DNA of 37,962 nucleotides from Candidatus Binataceae bacterium (GCA_030038355.1 JASHPB010000036.1:1-37962); one strand, 5' to 3'; positions 25,782-34,670 are shown, counted from the first letter of the stretch. The notes: generated from the letters alone by a model not told the origin. Made by a program: numbers and translations.

Positions 25782-27038
25782 ATGAGTGGTGAAGATAGAC
25801 GGAAATGGATTATCGTCGCGGTTTTGTTCGCGACGCTGTTTCTCATCTGGGGACCGATCAACGCGAGCGGCGTGTTCTTCGTGCCTGTTGTGAGGCACTT
25901 CGGCTGGAGCCGCGCTCTGTTCTCGCTGCTCGTGGCGAGCGCGCCCCTGGCGGCCGGGGTCAGCAGCCCGTGGATTGGCTCGGCGATGGACAGGTTCGGC
26001 GAGCGCCGCATCATGCTCGCGGGCGCCGCGGCGGTGGCGATCTCGTTTCTCGCTCTGAGCCGCGCAGAATCCGTCGCCGCGTTCCTCGCGATCTTCATCC
26101 TGCTGGGCGCGGGAATCACGGCGTCCACGATTATTCCGACCGCGCTCGTGATCACCAACTGGTTCAAGGAGCAGCGCGGGCTCGCGCTGGGGATCGCCTT
26201 CGCCGGGATTCCGTTCGGAGGCACGGGAATCACGATTCTCGCGAGCCAGGTCGTACAGCGCTACGGCTTTCGCGCGGGCTACGTGGCGATGGCGCTGCCG
26301 ATCATCTTCATCGTGATCCCGCTGCTGACAATTTTCATGCGCACGCGTCCATCAGCCGCAAAGATTGATCGGGACGCGCGCGCCGCGGTTGAAGCTTCGA
26401 TTCCCGGCTTCGAGGTTCGCGAGGCGTTCCGCACGCGGTCGTTCTGGCTGATCGCGATTGGCGAGCTGCTGTTTGCAACGGCGGGCGTCGGACTCCGCGT
26501 GCATCTGATTCCGTATCTTACCAGTCTCGGCTACACGCCGACGGCGGCGGCGGAGATTTTCGGCGCGATGTTCATATTCAGCGCGATCGGCTCTTTCGGC
26601 GTGGGTTCATTCGCCGATCGGCTCGGCGGGCGCCTTACGCTCGCGACCATTCTAGTAGTTGCTGCGGGTGGAATCGCGATGCTGCTCGGAGCGGCGCACT
26701 TCTTGGTCGCCTGCGGCTTCGTCGTGATCTTCGGCCTGGTGCGCGAGACCGGACCCGCGGTGGTGCCAATCGTGTTTGGCGATTCTCTCGGTGTGCGGCG
26801 CCTCGGCGGACTGCTGGGAATCGGCGCGCTTTTCAACACCATAGGTTTTGCGGCCGGTCCGGTGATCGCGGGAAGGATTTTCGATCGCACCGGCAGCTAT
26901 CACGGCGCGCTCATCCTGTTCGCTGGACTCGCGCTTATCGCCGCGCTCGCGATTCGCGCGACGGTGCCGCTCGCCGAGGAGCAGGCGCGCGTCGCATCGC
27001 AAGGTAGGGCGCCCGCGCTCGCGTCGCTCGATCAGTGA
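25782..27038 (+). CDS. MFS transporter, monocarboxylate-porter-like
   Basis: A 418-residue protein with 12 predicted helices. The first helix ends NASGVFFVPVVRHFGWSRALFSL, a pattern of the monocarboxylate porter/oxalate-formate antiporter group, followed by loop DRFGERR and a second-half ADRLGGR. It likely moves a carboxylate. GAGGAGA lies about eight bases upstream. Divergent from the LysR gene, which probably controls it. Confidence 0.87.
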   Translation: MSGEDRRKWIIVAVLFATLFLIWGPINASGVFFVPVVRHFGWSRALFSLLVASAPLAAGVSSPWIGSAMDRFGERRIMLAGAAAVAISFLALSRAESVAAFLAIFILLGAGITASTIIPTALVITNWFKEQRGLALGIAFAGIPFGGTGITILASQVVQRYGFRAGYVAMALPIIFIVIPLLTIFMRTRPSAAKIDRDARAAVEASIPGFEVREAFRTRSFWLIAIGELLFATAGVGLRVHLIPYLTSLGYTPTAAAEIFGAMFIFSAIGSFGVGSFADRLGGRLTLATILVVAAGGIAMLLGAAHFLVACGFVVIFGLVRETGPAVVPIVFGDSLGVRRLGGLLGIGALFNTIGFAAGPVIAGRIFDRTGSYHGALILFAGLALIAALAIRATVPLAEEQARVASQGRAPALASLDQ

Positions 27039-27048
27039 GCGACGCACA

Positions 27049-28305
27049 TCACCTGACTGTGAGCCAGCTGAGCGCGCCCGCGACCAGCGCCTGCACGCCG
27101 ACCGTGAGTGTCGGCTCGATAACGGGCGCAAAGAGGGGCGAGTGATTGCTTGGGATCTCGTCGAGACGGCCTTCTCTTTCCGCCGCGCGCACTCGCTCTG
27201 GATCGAGCCCGCCGAAATACCAGAAGACCGATGGGCAGCCGGCGGCGGTGCCGAACTCGCCGAAGTCCTCGCTCGCGTTGATCAGCGGAATCTCGTGGAT
27301 GCGCTCGTCGCCGAAGTGGCGCGTCAGTGAGCCGACAGTTCGGCCGGTCGCTTCGGGATCGTTGCTAAGGATCGGGAATTGATTGAGCGGGCGGAACTCG
27401 GGTTCGCGCGGCGCGCCTGAGGCCGAGGCCTCCGCCACCGCAATACGGCGAATCGACTCGAGGACGCGCTTTCGCACCTCGGGCGCGAACGATCGCACGT
27501 TGAGCTTGATCGACGCCTGGTCGGGAATGATGTTCTCCTTCGTGCCCGCGTGGAGACTGCCGACCGTCACGACGACCTGATCGCTGGGCGCGACTTCACG
27601 CGCAACGATCGTCTGCAGGCGGAGCACCAGCGATGCGGCCATCACGATCGGATCAATGCTCGACTGCGGCCGCGACCCGTGCGCGCCGCGCCCGAAGAGT
27701 TTGATCTCCATGCTGTCCGCTGCCGACATCGACACGCCCGATCGCCAGAACACGGCGCCTGCAGGGCCCGGAGTCACATGTTGTCCGAGGACGACGTCGG
27801 GCGTGCCGAAGCGATCGAAGAGACCGTCGTTGATCATTGCGCGCGCACCCAAGCCGATTTCCTCGGCCGGCTGGAAAATCATCATCAGGCGCCCAGCCCA
27901 GCGATCGCGGTTCTGTGCGAGCAGCGCGGCCGCGGCAGTGAGACAGGTCACATGCATGTCGTGCCCGCACGCGTGCATCACGGGCACTGGCTCGCCGTCG
28001 GGATCGACGGCCTTGGCGACACTCGCGTAGGCGAGGCCGGTTCGCTCGTGGACGGGCAGCGCGTCCATGTCGGCGCGGAGCATTACAGTCGGGCCGATAC
28101 CGTTTTCAAGGATTCCAACTACGCCGGTAGTGCCGAGGCTCGTGGTGACGTCATAGCCCGCGGCGCGAAGCCGCTCAGCCGCTCTGGAAGCGGTCCGCGT
28201 CTCTTGCATCGAGAGTTCGGGATTGCGATGCAGGTCCTGGTAGAAGACGGTCAGCTCCGAGCGCATCGAATCGAGGCCGGCTAGAATCTCCGTCAACGTA
28301 TCCAC
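27049..28305 (-). CDS. M20D-family amidohydrolase (hippurate hydrolase-like)
   Basis: A 418-residue cytoplasmic metallohydrolase. The start FYQDLHRNPELSMQETRTA is the M20D signature (D-x-H-x-x-PE). Metal ligands include C113 and H115 in HACGHDMH, and E148-E149 in PAEEIG. Family members remove acyl groups from N-acyl amino acids or split amide-linked conjugates such as hippurate or indole-acetyl amino acids. Start is GTG with AAGGAG about six bases upstream. It converges on the MFS gene with a 10-bp gap. Confidence 0.9.
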   Translation of the reverse strand: MDTLTEILAGLDSMRSELTVFYQDLHRNPELSMQETRTASRAAERLRAAGYDVTTSLGTTGVVGILENGIGPTVMLRADMDALPVHERTGLAYASVAKAVDPDGEPVPVMHACGHDMHVTCLTAAAALLAQNRDRWAGRLMMIFQPAEEIGLGARAMINDGLFDRFGTPDVVLGQHVTPGPAGAVFWRSGVSMSAADSMEIKLFGRGAHGSRPQSSIDPIVMAASLVLRLQTIVAREVAPSDQVVVTVGSLHAGTKENIIPDQASIKLNVRSFAPEVRKRVLESIRRIAVAEASASGAPREPEFRPLNQFPILSNDPEATGRTVGSLTRHFGDERIHEIPLINASEDFGEFGTAAGCPSVFWYFGGLDPERVRAAEREGRLDEIPSNHSPLFAPVIEPTLTVGVQALVAGALSWLTVR

Positions 28306-28363
28306 GCGCGTCTCCTTTGCCGATCAAGCTGGACCAAAGTTTATCGGAGCGCGATAGGCGCTG

Positions 28364-28924
28364 CTAACGCTGCGCGACGAAATCCGCGATGCGCGCTAGT
28401 CGTTCTTCGAGCATTAGATCGCCTTCGAGTCGAAGCATGGGTCATGTGAGCGATGCGAGCCATCGATTGTGAAGGTGGAGGCTGCGCTGCTCGTCGCCGG
28501 CGTTATCGTACCTCTCCGCGTACGCCATGAACTCGAGGTGCTGCTGATGCAAGCGTCCGCTGGGCGCGAGGGCCTCGGCACCGAAGCGGGCGATCTCGCG
28601 CTCGCGCAATCGCGCCATGCGAAGGTTGTGCGGCACATACAAGAAAACGACGAGGTCAAAAAGGGGAATAATCGGATCACCCCAGTTGATCAGCGAGCCG
28701 CTCCGCACCCATCGCGGATGCGCGTTCAAGTCGGCGCCCAGGATCCGGCGCCGCTCGCTGACGTCGCGCGGCGTCGTGAAGGGCGGACCAGTCGCAATCC
28801 AGTAGTCATGGTCCGCGTCGAAATGACGATAAGTCCAGCGCTCGGCAATCGTGGCACCGAGCGTGGTTTGCCCGGAACCCGACGCGCCCGTGATGTGAAT
28901 CCTGTCGACGCTCCGCGCACTCAT
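28364..28924 (-). pseudogene. P-loop kinase-like gene interrupted by in-frame TGA
   Basis: The reading frame begins at ATG 28924 (IHITGASGSGQTTLGATIAE) and runs 160 residues to TGA at 28442-28444. Without any shift it then continues PMLRLEGDLMLEERLARIAD to TAG at 28364-28366, giving 186 residues with one internal TGA. As I recall the family, its usual C terminus is LPCPVLRLDGD, so TGA occupies the Cys position. The P-loop has Gln where most kinases have Lys; relatives often have Thr there. It overlaps miaB as ATGA and is co-translated with it. Either a truncating mutation or, less likely, recoding. Confidence 0.6.
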
Positions 28925-30243
28925 GCGACGAGCGAGCAGATCAATGAGTGCGCGGTTGCTGACTCGACGCGGACCGCGATCGTGGCGCCGACGCGGATAC
29001 CTTCGACGGCTGGGAACACTGCGGTCTTGAACTGCGGCGTTTTGCCCGCGAGCATCGCGTTGCCGCGGCGCGCCGGACCTTCGACCAGCACTTTAAAAAG
29101 TTGTCCGATATTTGTGAGATTACGGTCGAGCGAGATCTTCTCCTGGAGCGCGATCAGTTCGGAGAGGCGCCGGCCCTTTTCTTCGTCGCTGACACTGTCG
29201 CCGAGCTTGTGCGCGCGCGTGTTCTCGCGCACCGAGTACTTGAAGGTGAAGGCCGAGTCGTAGCCGATTTCCGCGACAAGGCTGAGGGTCGCGCGAAAAT
29301 CGGAATCATCCTCGCCGTGAAAGCCGACAATGATATCGGTCGAGAGCGCGAGCGCGGGAATCGCACGCCGGAGCCGCTCGACAAGGGAGCAATACTCGGC
29401 GACGGTGTAGCCGCGATCCATCGCGGCGAGAATTCGATCCGAGCCCGACTGCACCGGCAGATGCAGATACGGCTGGACCTTCGGTTCCGTTGTCATCGCG
29501 TCGATCAGTGAGTCGTTTATGTCGCTCGGATGCGGCGAGGTGAAGCGGATCCGCTCGACTCCATCGACGCGCGCGACCATTCGGAGCAGCGCGCCAAAGT
29601 CGCTAGCACCGTGGCGATATGCGTTGACGGTCTGACCGAGCAGTACGATTTCCTTAACGCCGCGCGCGGCGAGCTCGCGAATTTCGCGCAGCAAATCGTC
29701 TGGCGCGATCGAGCGCTCGCGGCCGCGGACGTAAGGCACGACGCAGAAGGTGCAGAACTTGTCGCATCCACGCATCGCGGTGACGTAGGCGCGGATCGAG
29801 CCGTCGTGATCGGGAGTGATATCAGCGTACGTTTCGCCCCGATCGAGCCGCACGTCGACTGCCGGATCGAAGCTGGCGTTGCGGAGCATCTCCGGCAGGC
29901 GCCGATAGCTGTCGGGTCCAGCAACGAGGTCGAGGTACGAGGCTTTCTCAACGAGTGTGGCGCGGTTGTGCTGCGCCATGCATCCGAGGAGGCCGAGCTT
30001 GAGCTCGGGCCGTCGCGACTTGAGGCGCGCGAGATCGCTCAAGCGCCCGAGCACACGTTCTTCGGCATGCTCGCGAATCGCGCAGGTGTTGAGCAGGATC
30101 ACGTCCGCGTCTTCAGGGCGCTCGGCGCTCGAGTAACCGGCGCGGCGCAGCACGGCGTTCACCGTCTGTGAATCGGCGATGTTCATCTGGCATCCGTAGG
30201 TCTCGAGATAGACCCGCGGGCCGGATTGCGATTCGGTGCTCAC
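28921..30243 (-). CDS. miaB: tRNA-2-methylthio-N6-dimethylallyladenosine synthase
   Basis: A roughly 440-residue methylthiotransferase. The N-terminal cluster cysteines are C18 (ETYGCQMN), C54 (NTCAIRE) and C88 (GCMAQ). The radical-SAM cluster is C160-x3-C164-x2-C167 in MRGCDKFCTFC, and a TRAM domain closes the protein. These spacings match MiaB, which modifies i6A37 of tRNAs reading U-starting codons. GTG at 30243 gives the normal short N terminus; an in-frame TTG at 30285 would extend it by 14 residues. Its end overlaps the kinase gene by four bases. Confidence 0.93.
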   Translation of the reverse strand: MSTESQSGPRVYLETYGCQMNIADSQTVNAVLRRAGYSSAERPEDADVILLNTCAIREHAEERVLGRLSDLARLKSRRPELKLGLLGCMAQHNRATLVEKASYLDLVAGPDSYRRLPEMLRNASFDPAVDVRLDRGETYADITPDHDGSIRAYVTAMRGCDKFCTFCVVPYVRGRERSIAPDDLLREIRELAARGVKEIVLLGQTVNAYRHGASDFGALLRMVARVDGVERIRFTSPHPSDINDSLIDAMTTEPKVQPYLHLPVQSGSDRILAAMDRGYTVAEYCSLVERLRRAIPALALSTDIIVGFHGEDDSDFRATLSLVAEIGYDSAFTFKYSVRENTRAHKLGDSVSDEEKGRRLSELIALQEKISLDRNLTNIGQLFKVLVEGPARRGNAMLAGKTPQFKTAVFPAVEGIRVGATIAVRVESATAHSLICSLVA

Positions 30244-30335
30244 CCGAGAACGTTGATTGTAGGTCACGCGGACGCGCCGAGACAACGCGAGCCTTACCTT
30301 GGTCCTCTCTTGACCCGGGAGAGGCGGCCAGAAGG

Positions 30336-30373
30336 AAAAAACCCAAGCGCGGCGGGTGATACCCGCCGCGCTT
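30336..30373 (-). terminator. Strong rho-independent terminator after the thiolase
   Basis: AAGCGCGGCGGGT (30345-30357) and ACCCGCCGCGCTT (30361-30373) form a perfect 13-bp stem with a 3-base loop. On the minus strand the stem is followed by GGGTTTTTT. It lies 60 bp after the thiolase stop and before miaB, so it separates the HMGS-DUF35/thiolase transcript from miaB. Confidence 0.88.
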
Positions 30374-30432
30374 CACCCACATTCAATTTCTGGAGCGCGG
30401 GCTCATGCCGCGCGAGGGTCGAGATCGCTCGC

Positions 30433-31617
30433 TCAGCCGAGCTGCGCGCCGACCACCGATACGAAGCTGACGCATCGACCCGGCGCGCCGCCGAGATTGT
30501 GCGTCAGTCCGACCTTCGGATTCTTGATTTGCCGTGGGCCGGCTTCGCCGCGCATCTGCAGCCACATTTCGTACATCATGCGCAGGCCCGACGCCCCAAT
30601 CGGATGCCCGAACGACTTGAGGCCGCCATCAGGATTCACCGGCAACGTGCCCTCGAGATCGAAGAAACCGTCGAGCACGTCCTGCCAGGCCGTGCCGCGC
30701 CTGCTGAAGCCGAGATCTTCGTACAATACGAGCTCGGTCGGAGTGAAGCAGTCATGCACTTCGGCCATGCTGATCTGCTCGCGCGGGTTGGTGATGCCGG
30801 CCTGCGAGTAGGCGTCCTTCGCAGTCGCGACGACTTCGCGGAAGGTCGTGAAGTCATAATCGGTCGCGAGCGGGCCTTCGGCCGGGCCGGCGCAGAACGA
30901 CAGCGCCTTCAGGTAAATCGGATGCTTGTTGTACTTGTGCGCGTCCTCGGCGCGGACCACGATCGCGGCCGCCGAGCCGTCGCTCACGCCCGAGCAATCC
31001 ATGATCCCGAGCGGGTCGGCAATCTTGGGCGAATTCTTGATCTGCTCGAGCGGAACTTCTTTCTGGAACTGCGCCTTGGGATTGCGCGCGCCGTTACGAT
31101 GGTTCTTCCACGCGATGCGCGAGAGGACGTCCTTGCCCTTGTCGGGATCGAGTCCGTATTTCTTGAAGTACGCGGGCGCGAGCAGCGAGAACGAAGCGGG
31201 CGCCGTCATGTTGCCCTCGGTGCCGTCGTTCGGCGGTACGTTGCCGACTAAGCCCGAGTAGCCGGAATCCTTCAGCTTCTCGACCCCGATCGCCATAGCG
31301 ATATCGAACGCGCCCGACGCCACCGCGTACGCGGCCTGGCGAAGCGCTTCGGATCCAGTCGCGCACATATTCTCGACGCGAGTCACCGGCTTGTACTGAA
31401 TCTTCAGCGGCTCCGAGAGCGTCAGTCCGGAGATTCCGGAGCCCATCGTGCCGAGCCAGTACGCGTCGACGTCTTCGGGCTGGAGCCCTGCCGATGCGTA
31501 CGCATCGTAGGCGGCCTCGCACAGCAGGTCTTCGGCGCCCTTGTCCCAATGCTCACCGAACTTGGTGCATCCCATTCCGACGATCGCGACGCGATCCTTG
31601 ATTCCACGGCTTGCCAT
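30433..31617 (-). CDS. SCP-x type thiolase / acetyl-CoA acetyltransferase family
   Basis: A 394-residue thiolase of the SCP-x subgroup. The nucleophile is C85 in ENMCATGSEA, and AEVHDCFTPTE plus GHPIGASG supply the catalytic histidines. Such enzymes cleave or form C-C bonds of acyl-CoA esters, in lipid, steroid or branched-chain metabolism. A strong GAGGAGG lies nine bases before the ATG. It is 20 bp downstream of the HMGS-DUF35 gene, as in the thiolase/HMGS/DUF35 complexes known from archaea, so the two proteins probably act together. Confidence 0.92.
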   Translation of the reverse strand: MASRGIKDRVAIVGMGCTKFGEHWDKGAEDLLCEAAYDAYASAGLQPEDVDAYWLGTMGSGISGLTLSEPLKIQYKPVTRVENMCATGSEALRQAAYAVASGAFDIAMAIGVEKLKDSGYSGLVGNVPPNDGTEGNMTAPASFSLLAPAYFKKYGLDPDKGKDVLSRIAWKNHRNGARNPKAQFQKEVPLEQIKNSPKIADPLGIMDCSGVSDGSAAAIVVRAEDAHKYNKHPIYLKALSFCAGPAEGPLATDYDFTTFREVVATAKDAYSQAGITNPREQISMAEVHDCFTPTELVLYEDLGFSRRGTAWQDVLDGFFDLEGTLPVNPDGGLKSFGHPIGASGLRMMYEMWLQMRGEAGPRQIKNPKVGLTHNLGGAPGRCVSFVSVVGAQLG

Positions 31618-31637
31618 GAAGTGAACCTCCTCGGGTT

Positions 31638-33056
31638 TCAGCGCTTAGGCCGCGCCTTCCAGAAATAGTTGCGAACGCCCCCGGCAGTAAAGAGCCGGCG
31701 AAACGTCATTTCGACTTCATCACCGATCGCGACCTTGTCGGGTTCGCAGTCGGTCATCTCGCAAAGGAATCGTCCGCCACCTTCGAAGTCTATCACCACG
31801 TTGATCGTTGGCGGATTGAGCGAGTAGGCGAGCCGGTCGATCGCATAGGTCGCGATACGCGCGTTGCGATCGGCGAACTCGTACGGCTCCATCTTGTCGA
31901 ACGCGCGGCAATGAACGCATACGCGCTGCGGCGGAAGCTGCGGCGTGCCGCATTCGGTGCACTTCGAGCCGATGAATCCGAACTTCCACTTCTCCGAGCG
32001 GAGCATCGGCGGTCCCGCGGGACGATCGGGATCGGGACGGCGCGGCGGCTCGGTCGGCAGGATCTCGCGCCACTTGAGATAGGTGCCGTACGCGACATCG
32101 CCCTTCGACTCGACCAGGCGGCCGGTTGAATGAACGGGCTTGAAACTCGCGGCGGCGGGCGTGACGCGGAACAGGATCGCATCGGCACCATCGGCTACCG
32201 TCGCGACCAGGATAAGATCTCCCGGCTTCGAGGCCGGCAGTACCGACGTGAGCATCAGGGCCGCGTGCGCGGCGCCGGTCTGGCCGATGGTGAGCGCAAA
32301 CGTATCGGCGGCCTTCGCGGGATCGATCTTGAGCCCGCGCAGGATTTCTTCCGCGGCGCGCGGATTGGACCCATCGAGGACGATCTTCGCCAGATCCGCG
32401 GGCTGAACCTTGGCGCGCGTCAGGACACTTTTGATCGCCTGCCCGAGCAGCGGAGAGAGCGTTTGCGTCAGTGCGAAGCGCTCTTCCCAAACATGGGCGA
32501 ACTGCTCGCCCGGGCCACGCCAGGTATCGAGGTACTCGCGCGTGAGCGATGACGATCCGACGATCTCGGCGATCACGCGCTCGTTGCCGAAGACGAACGC
32601 CGCGGCGCCGTCGCCGCTCTGCTGCTCGATCTTGCCTTCGGGGGCGGCGAGGCGCGAATCAGCGATCGCGACCGCAGCCTGCGAAGCGCCGCCCGCGACG
32701 GCGTCCGCAGCCTGGAGAATTCCGCTTAGGCCTGCTCGGACCGAGCCGGTGAGATCGGCGGCGCGGATTTCACTCGGTAGGCGCGTCGCGGCGCCTACGA
32801 TCGCGGCCGCGAGCTTCTCGGCATAAGGCGGCGTCGTGGTTGCGAAAAAGAGCGCCTCAACGTTACCCTTCGGTTTGGATTTGAGCGCGTCGCGCAGCGC
32901 CTCGACCGCCATTGACACGCTGTCCTCGTCGAAAGAGGCGACAGCCTTTTCACCCTTGCCGGCCGGGATGCCGAGAACCTGGGAAATCGCGGCGCGCTTG
33001 AGGCGCCGATAGGGGACGTATGAACCGTAAGAAACAATGCCAGCCATGTGGCGCAT
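31638..33056 (-). CDS. HMG-CoA-synthase-like protein fused to DUF35 OB-fold
   Basis: A 472-residue fusion. Residues about 5-330 have the thiolase-fold layout of HMG-CoA synthase/KAS III (IVSYGSYVPYRRL, FATTTPPYAEKL, GQTGAAHAAL). The region around the expected nucleophile, DLTGSVRAGLSG at 101-112, holds no cysteine. Residues about 350-472 form a DUF35 unit with rubredoxin-like zinc knuckle C366-x2-C369-x10-C380-x2-C383 and an OB-fold. DUF35 domains bind acyl-CoA and bridge thiolase and HMGS partners. Start could be ATG 33056 or 33047. Confidence 0.87.
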   Translation of the reverse strand: MRHMAGIVSYGSYVPYRRLKRAAISQVLGIPAGKGEKAVASFDEDSVSMAVEALRDALKSKPKGNVEALFFATTTPPYAEKLAAAIVGAATRLPSEIRAADLTGSVRAGLSGILQAADAVAGGASQAAVAIADSRLAAPEGKIEQQSGDGAAAFVFGNERVIAEIVGSSSLTREYLDTWRGPGEQFAHVWEERFALTQTLSPLLGQAIKSVLTRAKVQPADLAKIVLDGSNPRAAEEILRGLKIDPAKAADTFALTIGQTGAAHAALMLTSVLPASKPGDLILVATVADGADAILFRVTPAAASFKPVHSTGRLVESKGDVAYGTYLKWREILPTEPPRRPDPDRPAGPPMLRSEKWKFGFIGSKCTECGTPQLPPQRVCVHCRAFDKMEPYEFADRNARIATYAIDRLAYSLNPPTINVVIDFEGGGRFLCEMTDCEPDKVAIGDEVEMTFRRLFTAGGVRNYFWKARPKR

Positions 33057-33208
33057 TAAATGACGACCGATACCGCCCGGTCAAACGAAAAACGGTCGAT
33101 GGATCGCTGCGATGAGGCGGTTCAGAGCGATGCGCTGATTTATGACTATCATCCACTCACGAAAACGCGTACTATTTTCTCGCACGCTCGGAACGCATTC
33201 CTTCATCT

Positions 33209-33234
33209 AAACCCGGGAATTGGCCCGGGTTTTC
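33209..33234 (+). promoter_or_regulatory. Leader hairpin with T-run before the RRM gene
   Basis: AAACCCGGG (33209-33217) and CCCGGGTTT (33224-33232) form a 9-bp perfect stem with loop AATTGG, running into T's. It lies 40 bp before the RRM start codon and 153 bp from the start of the divergent HMGS-DUF35 gene. It looks like an intrinsic terminator within the leader, so it may act as an attenuator or as the end of a small RNA. Confidence 0.55.
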
Positions 33235-33273
33235 TGTTCGAGGCTTCCCGGCAATTACTCACGGAGGGCAAAC

Positions 33274-33621
33274 ATGCCCAGCAAGTTGTACGTAGGCAAT
33301 CTGGCCTACTCTGTTACCAGTGGCGATCTTGAAGAGGCCTTTTCACAGGCCGGTCAGGTCACCAGCGCCGCAGTCGTCAGCGACAAGTTCTCGGGTCAGT
33401 CGAAGGGATTCGGATTCGTCGAGATGGGGAGTGCGGAGGAGGCCCAAAAGGCCATCCAAATGCTCAATGAAACGGAGCTGAAGGGCCGCAATATACGAGT
33501 GGCCGAGGCCAAGCCGCGCGAATCCGGCTTCGGTGGTGGTGGCGGAGGCGGCGGTGGTGGACGCGGCCGCGGCGGTGATCGCGGTGGCGAGCGCCGGGGT
33601 GGCGGCGGAAACCGCTGGTAA
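33274..33621 (+). CDS. RRM-type RNA-binding protein with glycine-rich tail
   Basis: A 115-residue protein. Residues 1-80 form one RNA recognition motif with RNP2 LYVGNL and RNP1 KGFGFVEM; the tail from about 85 is Gly/Arg-rich with RGG-like repeats. This is the layout of bacterial cold-inducible Rbp proteins that bind single-stranded RNA. GGAGGG lies eight bases before the ATG. It is flanked by a leader hairpin and a clear terminator, so it is a single-gene transcript. Confidence 0.93.
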   Translation: MPSKLYVGNLAYSVTSGDLEEAFSQAGQVTSAAVVSDKFSGQSKGFGFVEMGSAEEAQKAIQMLNETELKGRNIRVAEAKPRESGFGGGGGGGGGGRGRGGDRGGERRGGGGNRW

Positions 33622-33633
33622 GGTCTAATCAAA

Positions 33634-33662
33634 CCGGGCGGTTACAGCCGCCCGGCTTTTTT
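33634..33662 (+). terminator. Rho-independent terminator of the RRM gene
   Basis: CCGGGCGG and CCGCCCGG form an 8-bp perfect stem around TTACAG, followed by C and six T's, 12 bp after the RRM stop codon. Confidence 0.9.
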
Positions 33663-33850
33663 CATCGTTGAACATCGTAAGCGAGCGCGGGGGGTCGGCC
33701 GCCTCGTTGTGCTGCGCCTGCCAGGCACTAACCCTAAGAACAAAAAGGTAGGAACAGAAAGGGCCCCAAGATCTTGTCTTCTTTGTGCCCCCAGTTTTTG
33801 TCTTCCCTTGGTGTTCTCGGGGGTTGAATGCCCGATCCCATTCGCAAGGT

Positions 33851-34561
33851 TTATTGGTCTGCCAACATTGGATTCGGACGCGGAAACCCCAAGTGTTCGA
33901 GCCGCTCGTCGATCGACCCAAGCTCCGGCGCCTCCGCGGCGCCGTGATCCGCAAGCGCGGTGAAGCTGCGGCGCATCTCGCGCAGATCTTCGGCCGCCTG
34001 ACCGCTCATCGTGAAGAACGCAACATAACAGGCCCACGGCACGACGATCGCGCCGGCGATCACGATCACGATTAGAATCCGTGCCTCGGATTCCGCGCGC
34101 GCCGCGACCGTGAGGATCGAGGCCTCGTCCGTGCTGCTCAAATCGGCGACCAGTCCCTCGAGATTCTGCATCGAGGGCTCTACTGACTCGTCGTCGGGCG
34201 CCGCTTTACGCAGGCTATCGAAGACGGGAACCGAAGCGACGGCAATTTTCTGAATCCGGTCGAGCTGCTCCTGTGAATCGGCGTGCGCCCGCGCGGTGTC
34301 GACCCACGAAACGAAGCGCCGCTGCTGATCGACGACGATCTGCCCGCCGTCGGGCTGATTGCGTCCCCAATCCATTTTGAAGAGGGCGGCTTGCATTCCA
34401 TCGGCGGCGCGGGCGCTCGCGTACTGGGTTTCGTAGATCGCGCGCGGCGTCGCGCCGAAGACATAGAAGGCGCCGGCGGCGATGAGCGCGACTATCAAAA
34501 GGACCGCGGGTGTGATTGCCGCGACCGCTCTGAGCTTCGTAATGATCGTGATTCTGTTCAT
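33851..34561 (-). CDS. Two-TM helical periplasmic sensor-like protein without output domain
   Basis: About 236 residues. A membrane helix at about 11-37 and another near 162-185 enclose a roughly 125-residue, mostly helical periplasmic region (YETQYASARAADGMQAALFK, then many DSxxxL heptad-like turns). This resembles the four-helix-bundle ligand domains of chemoreceptors. After the second helix only about 50 cytoplasmic residues remain, with no HAMP-linked methyl-accepting, kinase or cyclase domain. ATG at 34561 has AGGGA eight bases upstream. Function unknown. The gap 33663-33850 shows no gene. Confidence 0.6.
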   Translation of the reverse strand: MNRITIITKLRAVAAITPAVLLIVALIAAGAFYVFGATPRAIYETQYASARAADGMQAALFKMDWGRNQPDGGQIVVDQQRRFVSWVDTARAHADSQEQLDRIQKIAVASVPVFDSLRKAAPDDESVEPSMQNLEGLVADLSSTDEASILTVAARAESEARILIVIVIAGAIVVPWACYVAFFTMSGQAAEDLREMRRSFTALADHGAAEAPELGSIDERLEHLGFPRPNPMLADQ

Positions 34562-34670
34562 GGCGCTTTCCCTAGATTCATCAACAATGACTACCGGCGG
34601 TTGAAAAACGCAACGCCAAACCTTGGCCACGCGATGACACTTCGTGCCGCTTGTGCGATCATCTGTGGCG

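Noticed and set aside
33730..33830. Low-complexity CTTCTTTGTGCC... CCCTTGGTGTTCTC stretch, similar to dispersed spacer repeats
   Set aside because: Only one copy is in the window, with no symmetry, so repeat status cannot be supported.
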